Positions 32,716-42,028 are shown, counted from the stretch's first letter. The stretch: DNA of 64,000 nucleotides from Victivallis vadensis (GCF_003096415.1 NZ_QEKH01000017.1:59578-123577), one strand, 5' to 3'. Program-made: numbers and translations. The notes: generated by a model from the letters alone, not told the origin.

Positions 32716-33547
32716 TCCGTTTCAGCTTCTCTGCCGGATTCGTTTCCTCTTTCCTTCAACCCGATTTGCCGACACTTCCCCCCCCTCGACCGGATACGCA
32801 TGTCAATCGGTAAATTCGTATCCGGAGCCATTCAGCAGCATACCATAATAGTTTCAAAAAACAGGAAATCGCCTATTGCTTTTCCGCGCCAAATACAAGT
32901 TCTGAAAAATAACCCAAAACTATTATAATCAAATTTTTCTCCTTAAAGGACAGAATATTCTTTCGCAGCAAGAACATTGAAACATACAGAAGTAAACCGG
33001 CTGTATGTTGGAACTTTTATTATTGATAACACAATTTAAAACTATTGAAAACTCATTGATCTGATGCTATATTTAACAGATGGAATTTACTGAATAATGC
33101 TATGAAAAGATTTCGGAATATTTACAGTACCAAGGTGGAAATATGAACATGACCAACCTCTGATTGACAAATGCGGTACTGTAATTGCAGAACCCGGTTG
33201 CAAAGCATGAAGCACTCGCCGAATTCACAACTCAGATTTTTTTAGTATTGCAACAAGTCGGATATTGTCGTTTGCAATGATAATTGGTTCAATAGTGTGA
33301 ACACGTTCTGAGATGAATACGTTACAGTGAAAGGGGCTTGGGAAGTTGTGCTTTCGGGTGAAGTTTTGCAGATATCGTACTGCGAATTCACAGCGATGTG
33401 TGATATTTGGAATTTCGGGTTGCTTGTGACAACAGGCTGCTGAATTTTCAAAAACAAATGTTATTTATTACTTGGTTTGTTGAAGCGGCTTGATCAGGAG
33501 GCCGCAGCCGGGAAGTTTAAAGGTAATTGATATTGTTTGGAGAAAAA
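32716..33547. other. AT-rich gene-free region
   Basis: No credible gene is seen in these 830 bases. Base composition falls sharply and six-frame reading gives only a short 71-codon minus-strand frame with no recognisable features. A perfect 10-bp inverted repeat is present (TTACAGTACC at 33122-33131, GGTACTGTAA at 33175-33184). The region may be decayed foreign DNA; it also contains the promoter region of the acyltransferase that follows. Confidence 0.5.
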
Positions 33548-34661
33548 ATGGCGAAACGCATCATATATATCGATGGTTTGAAAGGTTTATGCGGGATTTG
33601 GGTTTGTCTGTTCCATTATCTGCTGGCATTTGCTTCGTTTGGTTATATCGGTTGGGAGAGTGGAGTCGCGGATGCGGATAAGGCAGCCTATTACTTCCGG
33701 TATTTTCCCTATTCAATTTTGACCAACGGTTCTTTTCCATTGTATATTTTCTTCGCACTCATCGGTTTTATTCCGGCTTTGCATTTTTTTCAGACCGGTA
33801 GCGCAGATGGAATCCGCCGGCAAGCTGTAATGCGTTATTTTCGATTGATGCCGCCGGTACTGGCCTGTGCCCTGATTGCCAGTGTTGTCTACTTGACCAG
33901 TGGTTTTTTTCAGCCAGGAGGTTGGGGCTTTGCTGGACAACAATTGGGATCGGGCATTTTATGTCGTGCCGCTCTCTCTGACAGGAGCGTTTGCCAATGG
34001 CATTTTCTATGCTCTGTGGAATGGGAATTGTGATTATTGCAGTGTCCTTTGGTGTATGAATGTGATCATTTTCGGTTCCTATCTTTCCTATGGTATTCTG
34101 CTCTTTTTCGGTTCGTTTCAGCGGCGCTTCTGGCTGTACGGCGGACTGTTTCTGTTAAGTTTCGCAGTCCCGATGTATACGGCGTTCCTCGGCGGCATCG
34201 TTGCGGCTGATCTGGTCGTGATTCATTCGGGCCGACCGGCGGCGGAATCGCGCGGCTGGTTATTGCTGTCAGCCGGAATGGTGGTCGGCAATTTTCCGGA
34301 AGTATGGCTGCCGTCCGGAATAACTGTTTTTTCCGCTTATGGTATCGGGGCGTTTCTGCTGCTGCTCGGTTGTTCCGAATCGCGAAGCATACAATCATGG
34401 CTGGAAAAGCGTTGGCTGGTGCGAGCGGGAGTTCTGTCTTTTGCATTGATCCTGGTTCATTTTACGATATTGATGTCCTTGTCCGCCTGGATGTTTTTGA
34501 AGTTATGCGCCATCGGAATATCCTATGGTTGGGCATTGACGGCGACAGTGGTTCTCTCGGTTCCGGTGGTGTGGCTTGCCGCACTGGTTTTCGAATCGCT
34601 CGTTGAACGGCCGACGGAACGGTTTTCCCATTGGCTTTTCCGTAAAATTACCGGAGAATAG
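33548..34661 (+). pseudogene. Acyltransferase-3 family membrane protein, frameshifted
   Basis: The N-terminal part runs from ATG 33548 (MAKRIIYIDGLKGLCGIWVCLFHYL, the acyltransferase-3 start) in one frame. The remainder (SQEVGALLDNNWDRAFYVVPL through ERPTERFSHWLFRKI) is in the +1 frame to 34661. The break coincides with a run of seven T at 33904-33910. Removing one T joins them into about 371 residues, the usual length, with about 10 membrane helices. Such enzymes O-acetylate surface polysaccharides or related molecules. GGAG precedes the ATG. It may be a true mutation, phase variation or a sequencing error. Confidence 0.8.
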
Positions 34662-34929
34662 GAAAAGATATCTTATACGCCTCTTTCGACAACAACGGCG
34701 CCCGGAAGAAACGGCATATCCGGAAAAGCACCACGGTGGCGGTCTCTAGCTGGCCGGACAATTTTCCCGGCGCCTGCGTCAAACTGGCGGTAGCCCCTTA
34801 CCGGGAAGGCAATGAACGCCGGCTCGCGATCGTGTTGCCGACGCCGGAACTGCCGTCGGACTTTATCCCCTTCCCGGCACAGCGGCATCCAGCGCAACCC
34901 GGCTTCGGTTCCGCTGCCGGATGGTGCGT
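34662..34929 (+). pseudogene. Possible 3' remnant of a lost gene
   Basis: One plus-strand frame is open with protein-like composition (DILYASFDNNGARKKRHI, then SSWPDNFPGACVKLAVAPYR and IVLPTPELPSDFIPFP) but has no start codon or ribosome binding site. It abuts the acyltransferase stop on the left and terminator-carrying repeat copy b on the right, like the tail of a gene left after a deletion. No family recognised. Confidence 0.3.
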
Positions 34930-35016
34930 TGTATTCCGGCAATTCGAGGCGGCTTCCCATCGCGGAGGACATACCTCCCTACCCCGGCTTTCTCTCCCGA
35001 AAGCCGGAGCTTTTTC
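34930..35016 (+). repeat. Terminator-carrying repeat, copy b
   Basis: Matches 32631-32715 from TGTATTCCGGCAATTCGAGG to the terminator. The stem CCCCGGCTTTC/GAAAGCCGGAG (34982-35009) has one mismatch relative to copy a and is followed by CTTTTT, so it is still a plausible terminator for the acyltransferase region and lies just beyond the convergent GH50-like gene. Confidence 0.75.
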
Positions 35017-35025
35017 AGCTCGACG

Positions 35026-37101
35026 CTACCGGTTCATCCGGTAGGGAACCGCTTTTTCCGCGATCTCGCGGATGGCTTCCGTCACCTCGGGAATCGGGCG
35101 GGAGGTCGAGTCGAGTATGCCGAGATTCATGTTTTCGCCGTCGCCGGGGCGGCCGCAGAGCGGCTGGTCGAGCAGACAGAAATAATGCATACCGACGATA
35201 CGCGGATTGCGCAGCGCGCTTTCATAGTAGCGCTTCAACGCCTCTTTCCGTTCCTCCGGCGTAAAACCGCTGACCGAAAGGCCCGAATAGAAAAGCCCCC
35301 GGGTGAATGCGCCGCCGACACTGAATTCCGTGATCATCACCGGCATATCCGGGATCTGCGGCGCGAAGTGGTCCAGCCCCAGCCAGTAGCAGTTGTAACT
35401 GGCGACGTCGCAGTATTCCGGAAAAAGTTCGGCCAGGAAATCGTAGGCCGCTCCCGCGCTCATCTGGAACCGGCTGCCGAGAAAAAGATGGTTCGGAGCG
35501 ACCGCTTTGAGCACGTCGCGGCTCACCGCGAAGAACTTGCGGATCAGAATCCGGCTGAACTCCTCAAGGTCCCGCTTTCCGGCGGCGGTCTCCGGCGGCT
35601 GATCGTCATTGAGAAACGCGTCGAAGCCGGAATAAGACTTCCCCCACGCGCGGTTGAGCGCCGCGACTGTGCGGTAACGCCGCTCCAGAAACCTTCGGAA
35701 TTCCTGTTTGCCCGGCTGACCGGCGGGACTTTTGATCATCATCTCCGCCCATCCCGCCGGGCCGCCGTAGTACATCTCATTGGTCACGAAGTAGCCGATG
35801 CACATCGGATCGTTCAACGTCCAGCCGTACCGCTCCGACAGGACTTCGCGCAATTTTTCCCCGAAACGGGAATCGAAACCGTCCCGGCCGTTGAATCCGA
35901 ACCGCCCCTCCTTCTCCTCGTGCATCAGGATCACAGTGTAGGGACGCTGCCGCCGTTTCAACTGCGGGTCCTCCGTCCAGGCGCCGAGTGTGTTGATTCC
36001 CCACGAGTCGAGACGCCGGGTCAGAACCTCCCACGGAAACGCCGTTCCCCACTGGATGATGTTCCCCTCCTTCTGGAAGCGGAGGACTTTCCGGTCCACG
36101 CTCGGCACATATTCCCCCTGCCGGTCGAAATAGTGCTCCCTGCCGTCGGAGAACTCCGGCGACCACCACGCGATCGCGTTCACGCCGAGGGAAAAGAAAA
36201 GCTTTCCCTCCGGATCGACCAGGTACCACTTTCCGCCATACTTTTCGGTGCGGAAAAATCCGGTCGCTTCCAGCGTCGGCCCCGGCCGGTAACCGCCGTA
36301 TTGGTTCCAGTCGGGGGGACGCGGCTTCCATGAGGCCGCCTCGGCACGGGCGCACGCCCTTAATTCCTCGTCACTGTGAATCTTGCCCGGCCAGTCGGCG
36401 TGATGGTATTGACCATAACGGTCGACGAACGGGAAATATTTCTCCGGGTCGCCGAGCGGAGCCGCATCGGGAGCAAGCTCATCGGAAAAGCGGAAACCGG
36501 ACACCGCGAATACGCTCTTTTCCCCATCCTGCCGCAGATACGGAGTCATCGACCAGAAAATCAGCGCATTCACATGCTCCGCGTCAATCCCGGTCTGCCC
36601 CGGCATGCCGAAGGGCTTACCGTGCATGATTTCATCGGGCGCGAGCTTCACTTGGCACTCCTTGCGGAATGCGTAAAGCGGAATCCGAAGCGTCCGTTTC
36701 TCCCCCGGCATCAGATAGACGCCGATTTCAGGCCGTCCGGTCGGCTTCTCCGGTTCGGGACCGGAGTGAATCCGCAGCAGCACGTCCACCGGCCAGGCGG
36801 AATGGTTCTCCACTTCGCAGGCGAGCACCGTATGCCCGGTGAAGTCGAAATATCCCTGCTTCGGAAGCACCGCCGCGCCGATGAACGCTTTCTGCCCATG
36901 CTTCAATTCAGCCAGAAACGCGAGCCGCCCGGCTTCCGGCACCGTCACCCGTGCGTCGGCGCTGGCTCCGGGCGCCTGCGGTTCGGCGCTGTGGCGCAAC
37001 CGGAGCGACGCCCCGCGCACCAGCCACGGAACACCGGGAAAGTCGCCTCCCCGCACCACTCCAGCACAAACGGCAATCCAGACAATCAAAAACAGTCTCA
37101 T
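35026..37101 (-). CDS. Secreted GH50-like (beta-agarase-type) glycoside hydrolase
   Basis: This 691-residue exported enzyme has a signal peptide (MRLFLIVWIAVCAGVVRG), an N-terminal beta-sandwich to about residue 230 and a GH-A TIM barrel. NQYGGYRPGPTLEATGFFR and KWYLVDPEGKLFFSLGVNAI match the GH50/agarase type. The acid/base Glu is in YFVTNEMYYGG and the nucleophile Glu in PVMITEFSVGG. The frame opens at 37434, but that part overlaps the pseudopilin; ATG 37101 starts the signal peptide. It follows the pseudopilin by 14 bp, the same pairing as elsewhere in the window but with no adjacent GntR gene. Confidence 0.82.
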   Translation of the reverse strand: MRLFLIVWIAVCAGVVRGGDFPGVPWLVRGASLRLRHSAEPQAPGASADARVTVPEAGRLAFLAELKHGQKAFIGAAVLPKQGYFDFTGHTVLACEVENHSAWPVDVLLRIHSGPEPEKPTGRPEIGVYLMPGEKRTLRIPLYAFRKECQVKLAPDEIMHGKPFGMPGQTGIDAEHVNALIFWSMTPYLRQDGEKSVFAVSGFRFSDELAPDAAPLGDPEKYFPFVDRYGQYHHADWPGKIHSDEELRACARAEAASWKPRPPDWNQYGGYRPGPTLEATGFFRTEKYGGKWYLVDPEGKLFFSLGVNAIAWWSPEFSDGREHYFDRQGEYVPSVDRKVLRFQKEGNIIQWGTAFPWEVLTRRLDSWGINTLGAWTEDPQLKRRQRPYTVILMHEEKEGRFGFNGRDGFDSRFGEKLREVLSERYGWTLNDPMCIGYFVTNEMYYGGPAGWAEMMIKSPAGQPGKQEFRRFLERRYRTVAALNRAWGKSYSGFDAFLNDDQPPETAAGKRDLEEFSRILIRKFFAVSRDVLKAVAPNHLFLGSRFQMSAGAAYDFLAELFPEYCDVASYNCYWLGLDHFAPQIPDMPVMITEFSVGGAFTRGLFYSGLSVSGFTPEERKEALKRYYESALRNPRIVGMHYFCLLDQPLCGRPGDGENMNLGILDSTSRPIPEVTEAIREIAEKAVPYRMNR

Positions 37102-37115
37102 AGTGAAAATCCTTG

Positions 37116-37901
37116 TCAATAGTAAGAGATCGGAGTTCCCGCCGATGTGAGAACGCTGCGCAGATGCGAAGGGGATTGCGCCATCTCCAGTCCGCCCTGA
37201 CTGGAGACATGTCCGTCGAGCCAGGCGACGTTGGCCCGGTTGGAGTGACGCAGTACCAGCCCGGCCCCCGCCGAAACGCTGCCGCTCCACGAAAGGCCGT
37301 TCCGATAGAAGAGGTGACTCGGCTTCATCGCGTTGGAGCTGTTCGCGGTATCCGCGAACAACACCATGCCGCTCGGCGTTTTGCACCGCTGGGAAACCAG
37401 TACGCCCGCATTTTCCTGCGGCGACAGCGCACACGGCCCGATCGCCTCCGGCAGTTCCGTATTGGTGGCGGCCTCATAGAGCAGGTTCCACATCCCGTAG
37501 ACGCACTCGTTGAAAATGGTTCTGTAATTCGACGGATCAATCTCGACGGAGGGACAGACCGCAATCCTCGAAGTAGCCCCGACCACCCCGGGCGCGGTCG
37601 AAACCGGAATCTCCGCGTACCCGGGCAGATAGCTCGATCCGGTCAGCGTCCAAAGTCCCCACATCCAACTATAGGCATCCCCGCCGCGCGGATAGGTGGT
37701 ATAGAACATCCCGCCGAAATCATCCATATAGACCCTTGCCGCCTGTGCACACTGGCGGAGATTTCCGATGCACCGGGTAGCGCGCGCCTTTTCCCGGGCC
37801 TGATTCAGGGCCGGCAGCAGCATTGCAGCCAATATCGCGATAATCGCTATCACCACGAGCAGCTCAACAAGCGTAAATATTTTGCGTTCAACAGCTTTCA
37901 T
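37116..37901 (-). CDS. Prepilin-type pseudopilin with H-X9-DG motif
   Basis: This 261-residue protein has [22 protein letters not shown] at its N-terminus (Ile before the pilin Phe, FTLVE instead of FTLIE) and [12 protein letters not shown] (H-X9-DG) near the end. I prefer ATG 37901 (AAAGGG upstream) to the in-frame TTG at 37907. It is the first gene of a two-gene unit with the GH50-like enzyme. Confidence 0.87.
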   Translation of the reverse strand: MKAVERKIFTLVELLVVIAIIAILAAMLLPALNQAREKARATRCIGNLRQCAQAARVYMDDFGGMFYTTYPRGGDAYSWMWGLWTLTGSSYLPGYAEIPVSTAPGVVGATSRIAVCPSVEIDPSNYRTIFNECVYGMWNLLYEAATNTELPEAIGPCALSPQENAGVLVSQRCKTPSGMVLFADTANSSNAMKPSHLFYRNGLSWSGSVSAGAGLVLRHSNRANVAWLDGHVSSQGGLEMAQSPSHLRSVLTSAGTPISYY

Positions 37902-37935
37902 TATCAACCCTTTCTTTTTTTTTCACATTTCCCGT

Positions 37936-38841
37936 CTACCATAGAACTTTCAAGCCGAAGGAACGCAGGATTCCGGCGGCGCTTTCCATTTCCGCATCTT
38001 CCGGAGGATCGGCATCCGGCAGGGTGTCGCTCCTCCCGGCGAACCGGTACTTTTCATGTGCGAACGGATGGTAGGCCAGCAGCCGCACCGGCGGCGGCTG
38101 CGGCACTCCGGCCAGAAACCTTCCGGCTTTCTCCAGATCCTCCTGTTCCATATTATACCCCGGAATCAGCGGGATGCGAATCTCAACCGGAATCCCGGTC
38201 GCGGTCAACCGCCGCAGGTTCTCCAGAATCCGGCGGTTGGAAACCCCGGTCCCCGCCCGGTGCTTTGCGTCGTCGGCCTGCTTGAAATCGTAAAGCACCA
38301 GATCGGTTTCGGCCAGCAGCAGTTCCAGCGTCTCCCACGGCGCTTCGCCCGAGGTGTCCAGCGCCCGGTGGACGCCGAGTTTGCCCAGCTCCATGAAGAA
38401 GGCCCGGCAGAAACCGGTCTGCAGCAGCGGTTCGCCGCCCGAAACGGTCACGCCGCCGCCGCTCCGCCGCTGAAAGTCGCGGTCCTCCAGCGCGAGTTCC
38501 AGCGCCTTTTCCACCGTGATTCTCCTGCCGCAGAGCTGGAGCGCACCGTGGAGGCAGGCCGTCTCGCAACTGCCGCAGCCAATGCAGCGTTCCCGCTCAA
38601 AGCGGTGTCCGCCCGCCCCGATGCGGTGCGCTCCGGCCGGACAGGCCGGCACGCAGTTTCTGCAGTCCGCGCAGAATTTTTCCCGGTACAGCAACTGCGG
38701 CCGGGGGGAAATGCACTCCGGATTGTGGCACCAGCGGCAGCGCAGCGGGCACCCTTTCAGGAAAAAGGTGGTGCGCAGTCCCGGCCCGTCATGGACGGCC
38801 AGCGGCTTGACGTCGGCCAGCAGCGCCTCGATGTTCAGCAT
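37936..38841 (-). CDS. Glycyl-radical enzyme activase (radical SAM)
   Basis: This 301-residue radical SAM protein installs the glycyl radical on its partner. FLKGCPLRCRWCHNPE carries the CxxxCxxC cluster motif. It is followed by two ferredoxin-type cysteine sets (FCADCRNCVPACP, CIGCGSCETAC), which mark the long activases of eliminase/decarboxylase-type enzymes rather than the short PflA. GGVTVSGGEPLLQ is the SAM-binding GGE motif. It overlaps the end of the glycyl radical enzyme gene by 7 bp. Confidence 0.93.
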   Translation of the reverse strand: MLNIEALLADVKPLAVHDGPGLRTTFFLKGCPLRCRWCHNPECISPRPQLLYREKFCADCRNCVPACPAGAHRIGAGGHRFERERCIGCGSCETACLHGALQLCGRRITVEKALELALEDRDFQRRSGGGVTVSGGEPLLQTGFCRAFFMELGKLGVHRALDTSGEAPWETLELLLAETDLVLYDFKQADDAKHRAGTGVSNRRILENLRRLTATGIPVEIRIPLIPGYNMEQEDLEKAGRFLAGVPQPPPVRLLAYHPFAHEKYRFAGRSDTLPDADPPEDAEMESAAGILRSFGLKVLW

Positions 38842-40973
38842 GATTTACTCTCCGCCTCCTGAATGAACAGCTCCTGCGCCGCCGGATCGAGGTCGATGAA
38901 GCGCACGTTCCAGCCGCAGACGCGGATCTGCACTGAGCTGTATTTCTCCGGCTCCCGGCGCGCCCGGCGCAGGGTGTCCACATCCAGAATATTGAACTGG
39001 ATGAACAATCCGCCCGCCTCGAAATAGGTACGGACAAGGTCCGCGACCACCTTCGGCCCCTCCTTCCCCTTCACCATCGACGGGTGGAGCATCACATCCA
39101 GCACCGCTCCATCCGGAAACTCCGCCTGATCCAGCTTCGCCGCGCTGTGCAGCAGCGCCGCCACGCCGCGCCGGTCCTTCGCAATCGCGGCGCCGAGATT
39201 CTTGGAGAGCGGTTCGCCCGCCCGGCGGCCGTCCGGCGTCGCCCCGGTCATCCTGCCATACCGCTGCGCCCAGTCGATCGACCACATCCCGGTCTGGAAA
39301 AAGCCGTCGCGCGCATTCGGCGCACGGTTGATCCGCTCCGCAACCGCGTCGGCGATTTTCCGGGCGAGCGCATCGGGTTCAGGCAGGTTGTTCCCCCATT
39401 TCGGCAGGCGGCCGGAGACGTAGAGCCGCAGCGGTTCGCGGCCCTCCCAGTCGGCCTTCAGTGTCGCGCGCAGCTCCTCCCACGTGCAGCGGCGCTCTTC
39501 AAACAGCAAAATACGCAGCGCCGTCAGCGAGTCTGCGGCGCTGCCGAGCCCGGCGCACATCACGCCGGAAGAGCTGTACTTCGTCCCGGCGGCGGAGACG
39601 TCGCGCCCCTTTTCAAAACAGGAGTCCATCGTCCCGGAGAGGAGCGGCGACGGATTGATTTCGGGCCAGCGCAACTCCCAGCGGCGGGTCAGCTCCAGCG
39701 CGTCGTCCAGCTTTTCGCGGACCAATCCGAGATAGCGCTCCAGCAATTCGCCGAAATCCCGGGGCGGCGCCGGATTCTCCATCAGGAGTTCGACCGCCTT
39801 CGCCAGGTTGAACAGCGTGCTCATGCTGCAGCAGAGTTCTTTGCCCATCACACAGGGTTCGTAGCAGCCGACCGGGATGAAGTCGGCGATCTCCTCCGGC
39901 AGCTTGCCGCGCCGCACGAACATCTCTTTCGCGATTTCGTCATTCGCGAAAACCACCGCGGTCCGCCCCCGACAGACGCATTCCGCCGCCTGAAGCAGGA
40001 CTTTTTCCGGCAATCCCCCATGCACCCGCAGCGACAACTTCGGATCGACCGTCCGCAATTCCCGGTAGACCTCGAAACCGAGTTCGGTCAGCTCATTGCA
40101 CGCGTCGGAGCCGTCGCCGTCCATCCCGCCGAAACAGAAGTTCTTGCCCCACAGCTTCCCCTGCGTCTGCGCGAAAAACTTGGTCCAGTAGAACTTCAGC
40201 AGCTCCTTCGCCTGCTCCCGGTTCAGCCGCCCGGCGGCAAGGTCGCGCCGGTAGAAGCCGATAAACAGCCGGTCGAAGCATCCCATCGAACGCACCAGCT
40301 CGCCCTCCAGCTCCTGCGTATGATGGTACAGCAAAGCGAGCTGGAGCGCCTGCTGCAGCGTCTCCGGCGGGCGCTCCGCGATCACCCGCAGCGCACCGGT
40401 CACCCGGACCGCGCCGCGCCGGTCCGCCTCGTCGGCGAGCCGCACGATATAACGGCACATCGCACCGTACACCCGCGCGACCGCCGCAAAAAATTCCCGC
40501 GCTTCGCCGTCCTCCGCCGTTTCCAGCGCCTTCTCCGCCCGGTCGCGGATTCCCGCCGGACCGAGTTTCAGCACATTGCGCCAGTCGGGTGAAGTGTGGC
40601 TCAAATCCAGTTGGGAAAGCGAAAGCCCCCGCTCGGAGTTCGCCGCACAGCGGGCCGCGACCTCCGGCATCGCCCGCCGCGCCTCATCGCGCCAGTGTTC
40701 CCGGATCGGCACCATCACGCCATCCGCATCTAAGTGGTCGGCGAACCAGTCGGCGGGATCGACGCCGATCCGTCCCCGGGTCAGCAGCAGCTCCAGCAGC
40801 ATGGCCCGGAGCCGGATGCGGGGTTCGCCGCTGTGTTCCCGCACCAATGCTTCCGCCATGCGTTTCAGTTCTTCCGGCGGTTCGCCGGTGTCGGGAGCGA
40901 ACTCAGGCTCCAGATATTGCCGCTCCAGCTTCGGCCGGACGGCGCCGAACGTATTCCACAGATTCATTTCCAT
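38835..40973 (-). CDS. Glycyl radical enzyme of the PFL-like family
   Basis: This 712-residue anaerobic radical enzyme has the radical-site motif RVCGWNVRF with Gly687, 25 residues from the C-terminus. The active-site Cys370 lies in GCYEP, the GCxE form found in dehydratase/lyase members (glycerol dehydratase, choline TMA-lyase) rather than the CC pair of pyruvate formate-lyase. The reaction cannot be assigned. ATG 40973 has AGGA 8 nt upstream; the longer frame to 41105 overlaps the divergent promoter. It is followed by its activase and is divergent from an AraC regulator. Confidence 0.88.
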   Translation of the reverse strand: MEMNLWNTFGAVRPKLERQYLEPEFAPDTGEPPEELKRMAEALVREHSGEPRIRLRAMLLELLLTRGRIGVDPADWFADHLDADGVMVPIREHWRDEARRAMPEVAARCAANSERGLSLSQLDLSHTSPDWRNVLKLGPAGIRDRAEKALETAEDGEAREFFAAVARVYGAMCRYIVRLADEADRRGAVRVTGALRVIAERPPETLQQALQLALLYHHTQELEGELVRSMGCFDRLFIGFYRRDLAAGRLNREQAKELLKFYWTKFFAQTQGKLWGKNFCFGGMDGDGSDACNELTELGFEVYRELRTVDPKLSLRVHGGLPEKVLLQAAECVCRGRTAVVFANDEIAKEMFVRRGKLPEEIADFIPVGCYEPCVMGKELCCSMSTLFNLAKAVELLMENPAPPRDFGELLERYLGLVREKLDDALELTRRWELRWPEINPSPLLSGTMDSCFEKGRDVSAAGTKYSSSGVMCAGLGSAADSLTALRILLFEERRCTWEELRATLKADWEGREPLRLYVSGRLPKWGNNLPEPDALARKIADAVAERINRAPNARDGFFQTGMWSIDWAQRYGRMTGATPDGRRAGEPLSKNLGAAIAKDRRGVAALLHSAAKLDQAEFPDGAVLDVMLHPSMVKGKEGPKVVADLVRTYFEAGGLFIQFNILDVDTLRRARREPEKYSSVQIRVCGWNVRFIDLDPAAQELFIQEAESKSC

Positions 40974-41029
40974 GATTACGGTCCTTTCGTTGTTTTTATT
41001 ATACCACAAGGAATCGTCCGTGAGAATGG

Positions 41030-41057
41030 TTGAAAATAGCATTTCATGTCGTATAGT
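41030..41057 (+). promoter_or_regulatory. Candidate promoter of the AraC gene
   Basis: TTGAAA (41030-41035), 16-nt spacer, TATAGT (41052-41057). The predicted start would leave a very short leader next to AAAAAGGAGA (41061-41070). On the opposite strand TATAAT at about 41004-41009 is a likely -10 for the glycyl radical enzyme operon. Confidence 0.4.
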
Positions 41058-41076
41058 ATCAAAAAGGAGAATTTCA

Positions 41077-41910
41077 ATGGTTTCCGATTTGCAATGGAAC
41101 ATCATCCCGCACCTGATCGGCTGTTACGAATTCGACCATCCGGTCGGACACCCGCCCCTCTGGATGACCCAGCCCTACCAGATATTGATGCTGACCCTCT
41201 CCGGCCGGGGCGTGCTGCACATCCGCGAACCCGCCCGCCGCTGCCGCGTCGACCCGGAAAGCGCGGACCTCTACTATCTGCACGCCCGGCTGGTGCGCTA
41301 CGTGGAGGTGCCGGGGCCGGAACCGCTCCACCTGATCGCGTTCGCGTTCGACATCGAATTCGAGAACGGGCCGAACTTCTTCGACTACTACACGCTGCCC
41401 GCCGTATTCCCCGATGCGGACCGCCTTGCCGTCAGCCGCGAAATCCGCGAAATCAACCGGATCAAAACCGGCGACACCCCGCGCGAACGTTTTGAACGGC
41501 AGCGCCGGATGTTCGCGATTGCGGGGCGGCTGCTCGGCCTGGCCGAGTTCCGCAGCGACGTGCAGTTGCCCGGCGGCGCACCGCGCTGCACCCCGGCGGT
41601 CCGCTATCTGAACGCCCACTTCGCCGAACCGCTCGACATCGGCCGCCTCGCCGGGCTGTGCGCGGTTTCGCGGCCCCACTTCTTCCGACTCTTCCGGCAG
41701 GAGCTGGGCGTGACCGCGCAGGAGTTCCAGTGCCGGAAACGGCTGCAGGAGGCGCAAAAGCTGCTGCTGACCACCGAACTGCCCGTGGCGGAGGTCGCGC
41801 GGCGTACCGGCTGGAACGATCCCTTTCACTTCTCGCGCCTTTTCACGCGCCTGACCGGGCGCTCCCCCTCCGCGTTCCGCGCCGACTGCCGCCTGAACGG
41901 GCCGGTATGA
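41077..41910 (+). CDS. AraC family transcriptional regulator
   Basis: This 277-residue regulator has an N-terminal cupin-like sensing domain (LMLTLSGRGVLHIREPARRCRVDP) and C-terminal double helix-turn-helix (LDIGRLAGLCAVSRPHFFRLFRQELGVTAQEF, VAEVARRTGWNDPFHFSRLFTRLTGRSPSAFR). AAAAGGAGA sits just upstream of ATG 41077. The open frame reaching back to 40576 is antisense to the glycyl radical enzyme and spurious. Being divergent from that operon and upstream of the FAD oxidoreductase, it probably controls one or both. Confidence 0.9.
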   Translation: MVSDLQWNIIPHLIGCYEFDHPVGHPPLWMTQPYQILMLTLSGRGVLHIREPARRCRVDPESADLYYLHARLVRYVEVPGPEPLHLIAFAFDIEFENGPNFFDYYTLPAVFPDADRLAVSREIREINRIKTGDTPRERFERQRRMFAIAGRLLGLAEFRSDVQLPGGAPRCTPAVRYLNAHFAEPLDIGRLAGLCAVSRPHFFRLFRQELGVTAQEFQCRKRLQEAQKLLLTTELPVAEVARRTGWNDPFHFSRLFTRLTGRSPSAFRADCRLNGPV

Positions 41911-41968
41911 TTTCCCGGCAGAAATTTTTAAACGGGCTTTCCATTCATGCTTTCCGGAGGTATATTTT

Positions 41969-42028
41969 ATGGAAAAACCACTCCATTTGAGGAAACAATA
42001 TGAAGATTCAAGTCCCGGTCATTCGTAA
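41969..42028 (+). CDS. Possible 19-residue leader peptide
   Basis: ATG 41969 follows a strong ribosome binding site (TCCGGAGG) at good spacing and encodes MEKPLHLRKQYEDSSPGHS before TAA at 42026. It overlaps the start of the FAD oxidoreductase (ATG 42000, own site GAGGAAA) in another frame. It could couple translation of the large gene or be a chance ORF. Confidence 0.35.
   Translation: MEKPLHLRKQYEDSSPGHS

Noticed and set aside
33242..33457. 71-codon minus-strand frame in the AT-rich gap
   Set aside because: Low-complexity Ser/Thr/Gln composition, no ribosome binding site, no neighbours in an operon.
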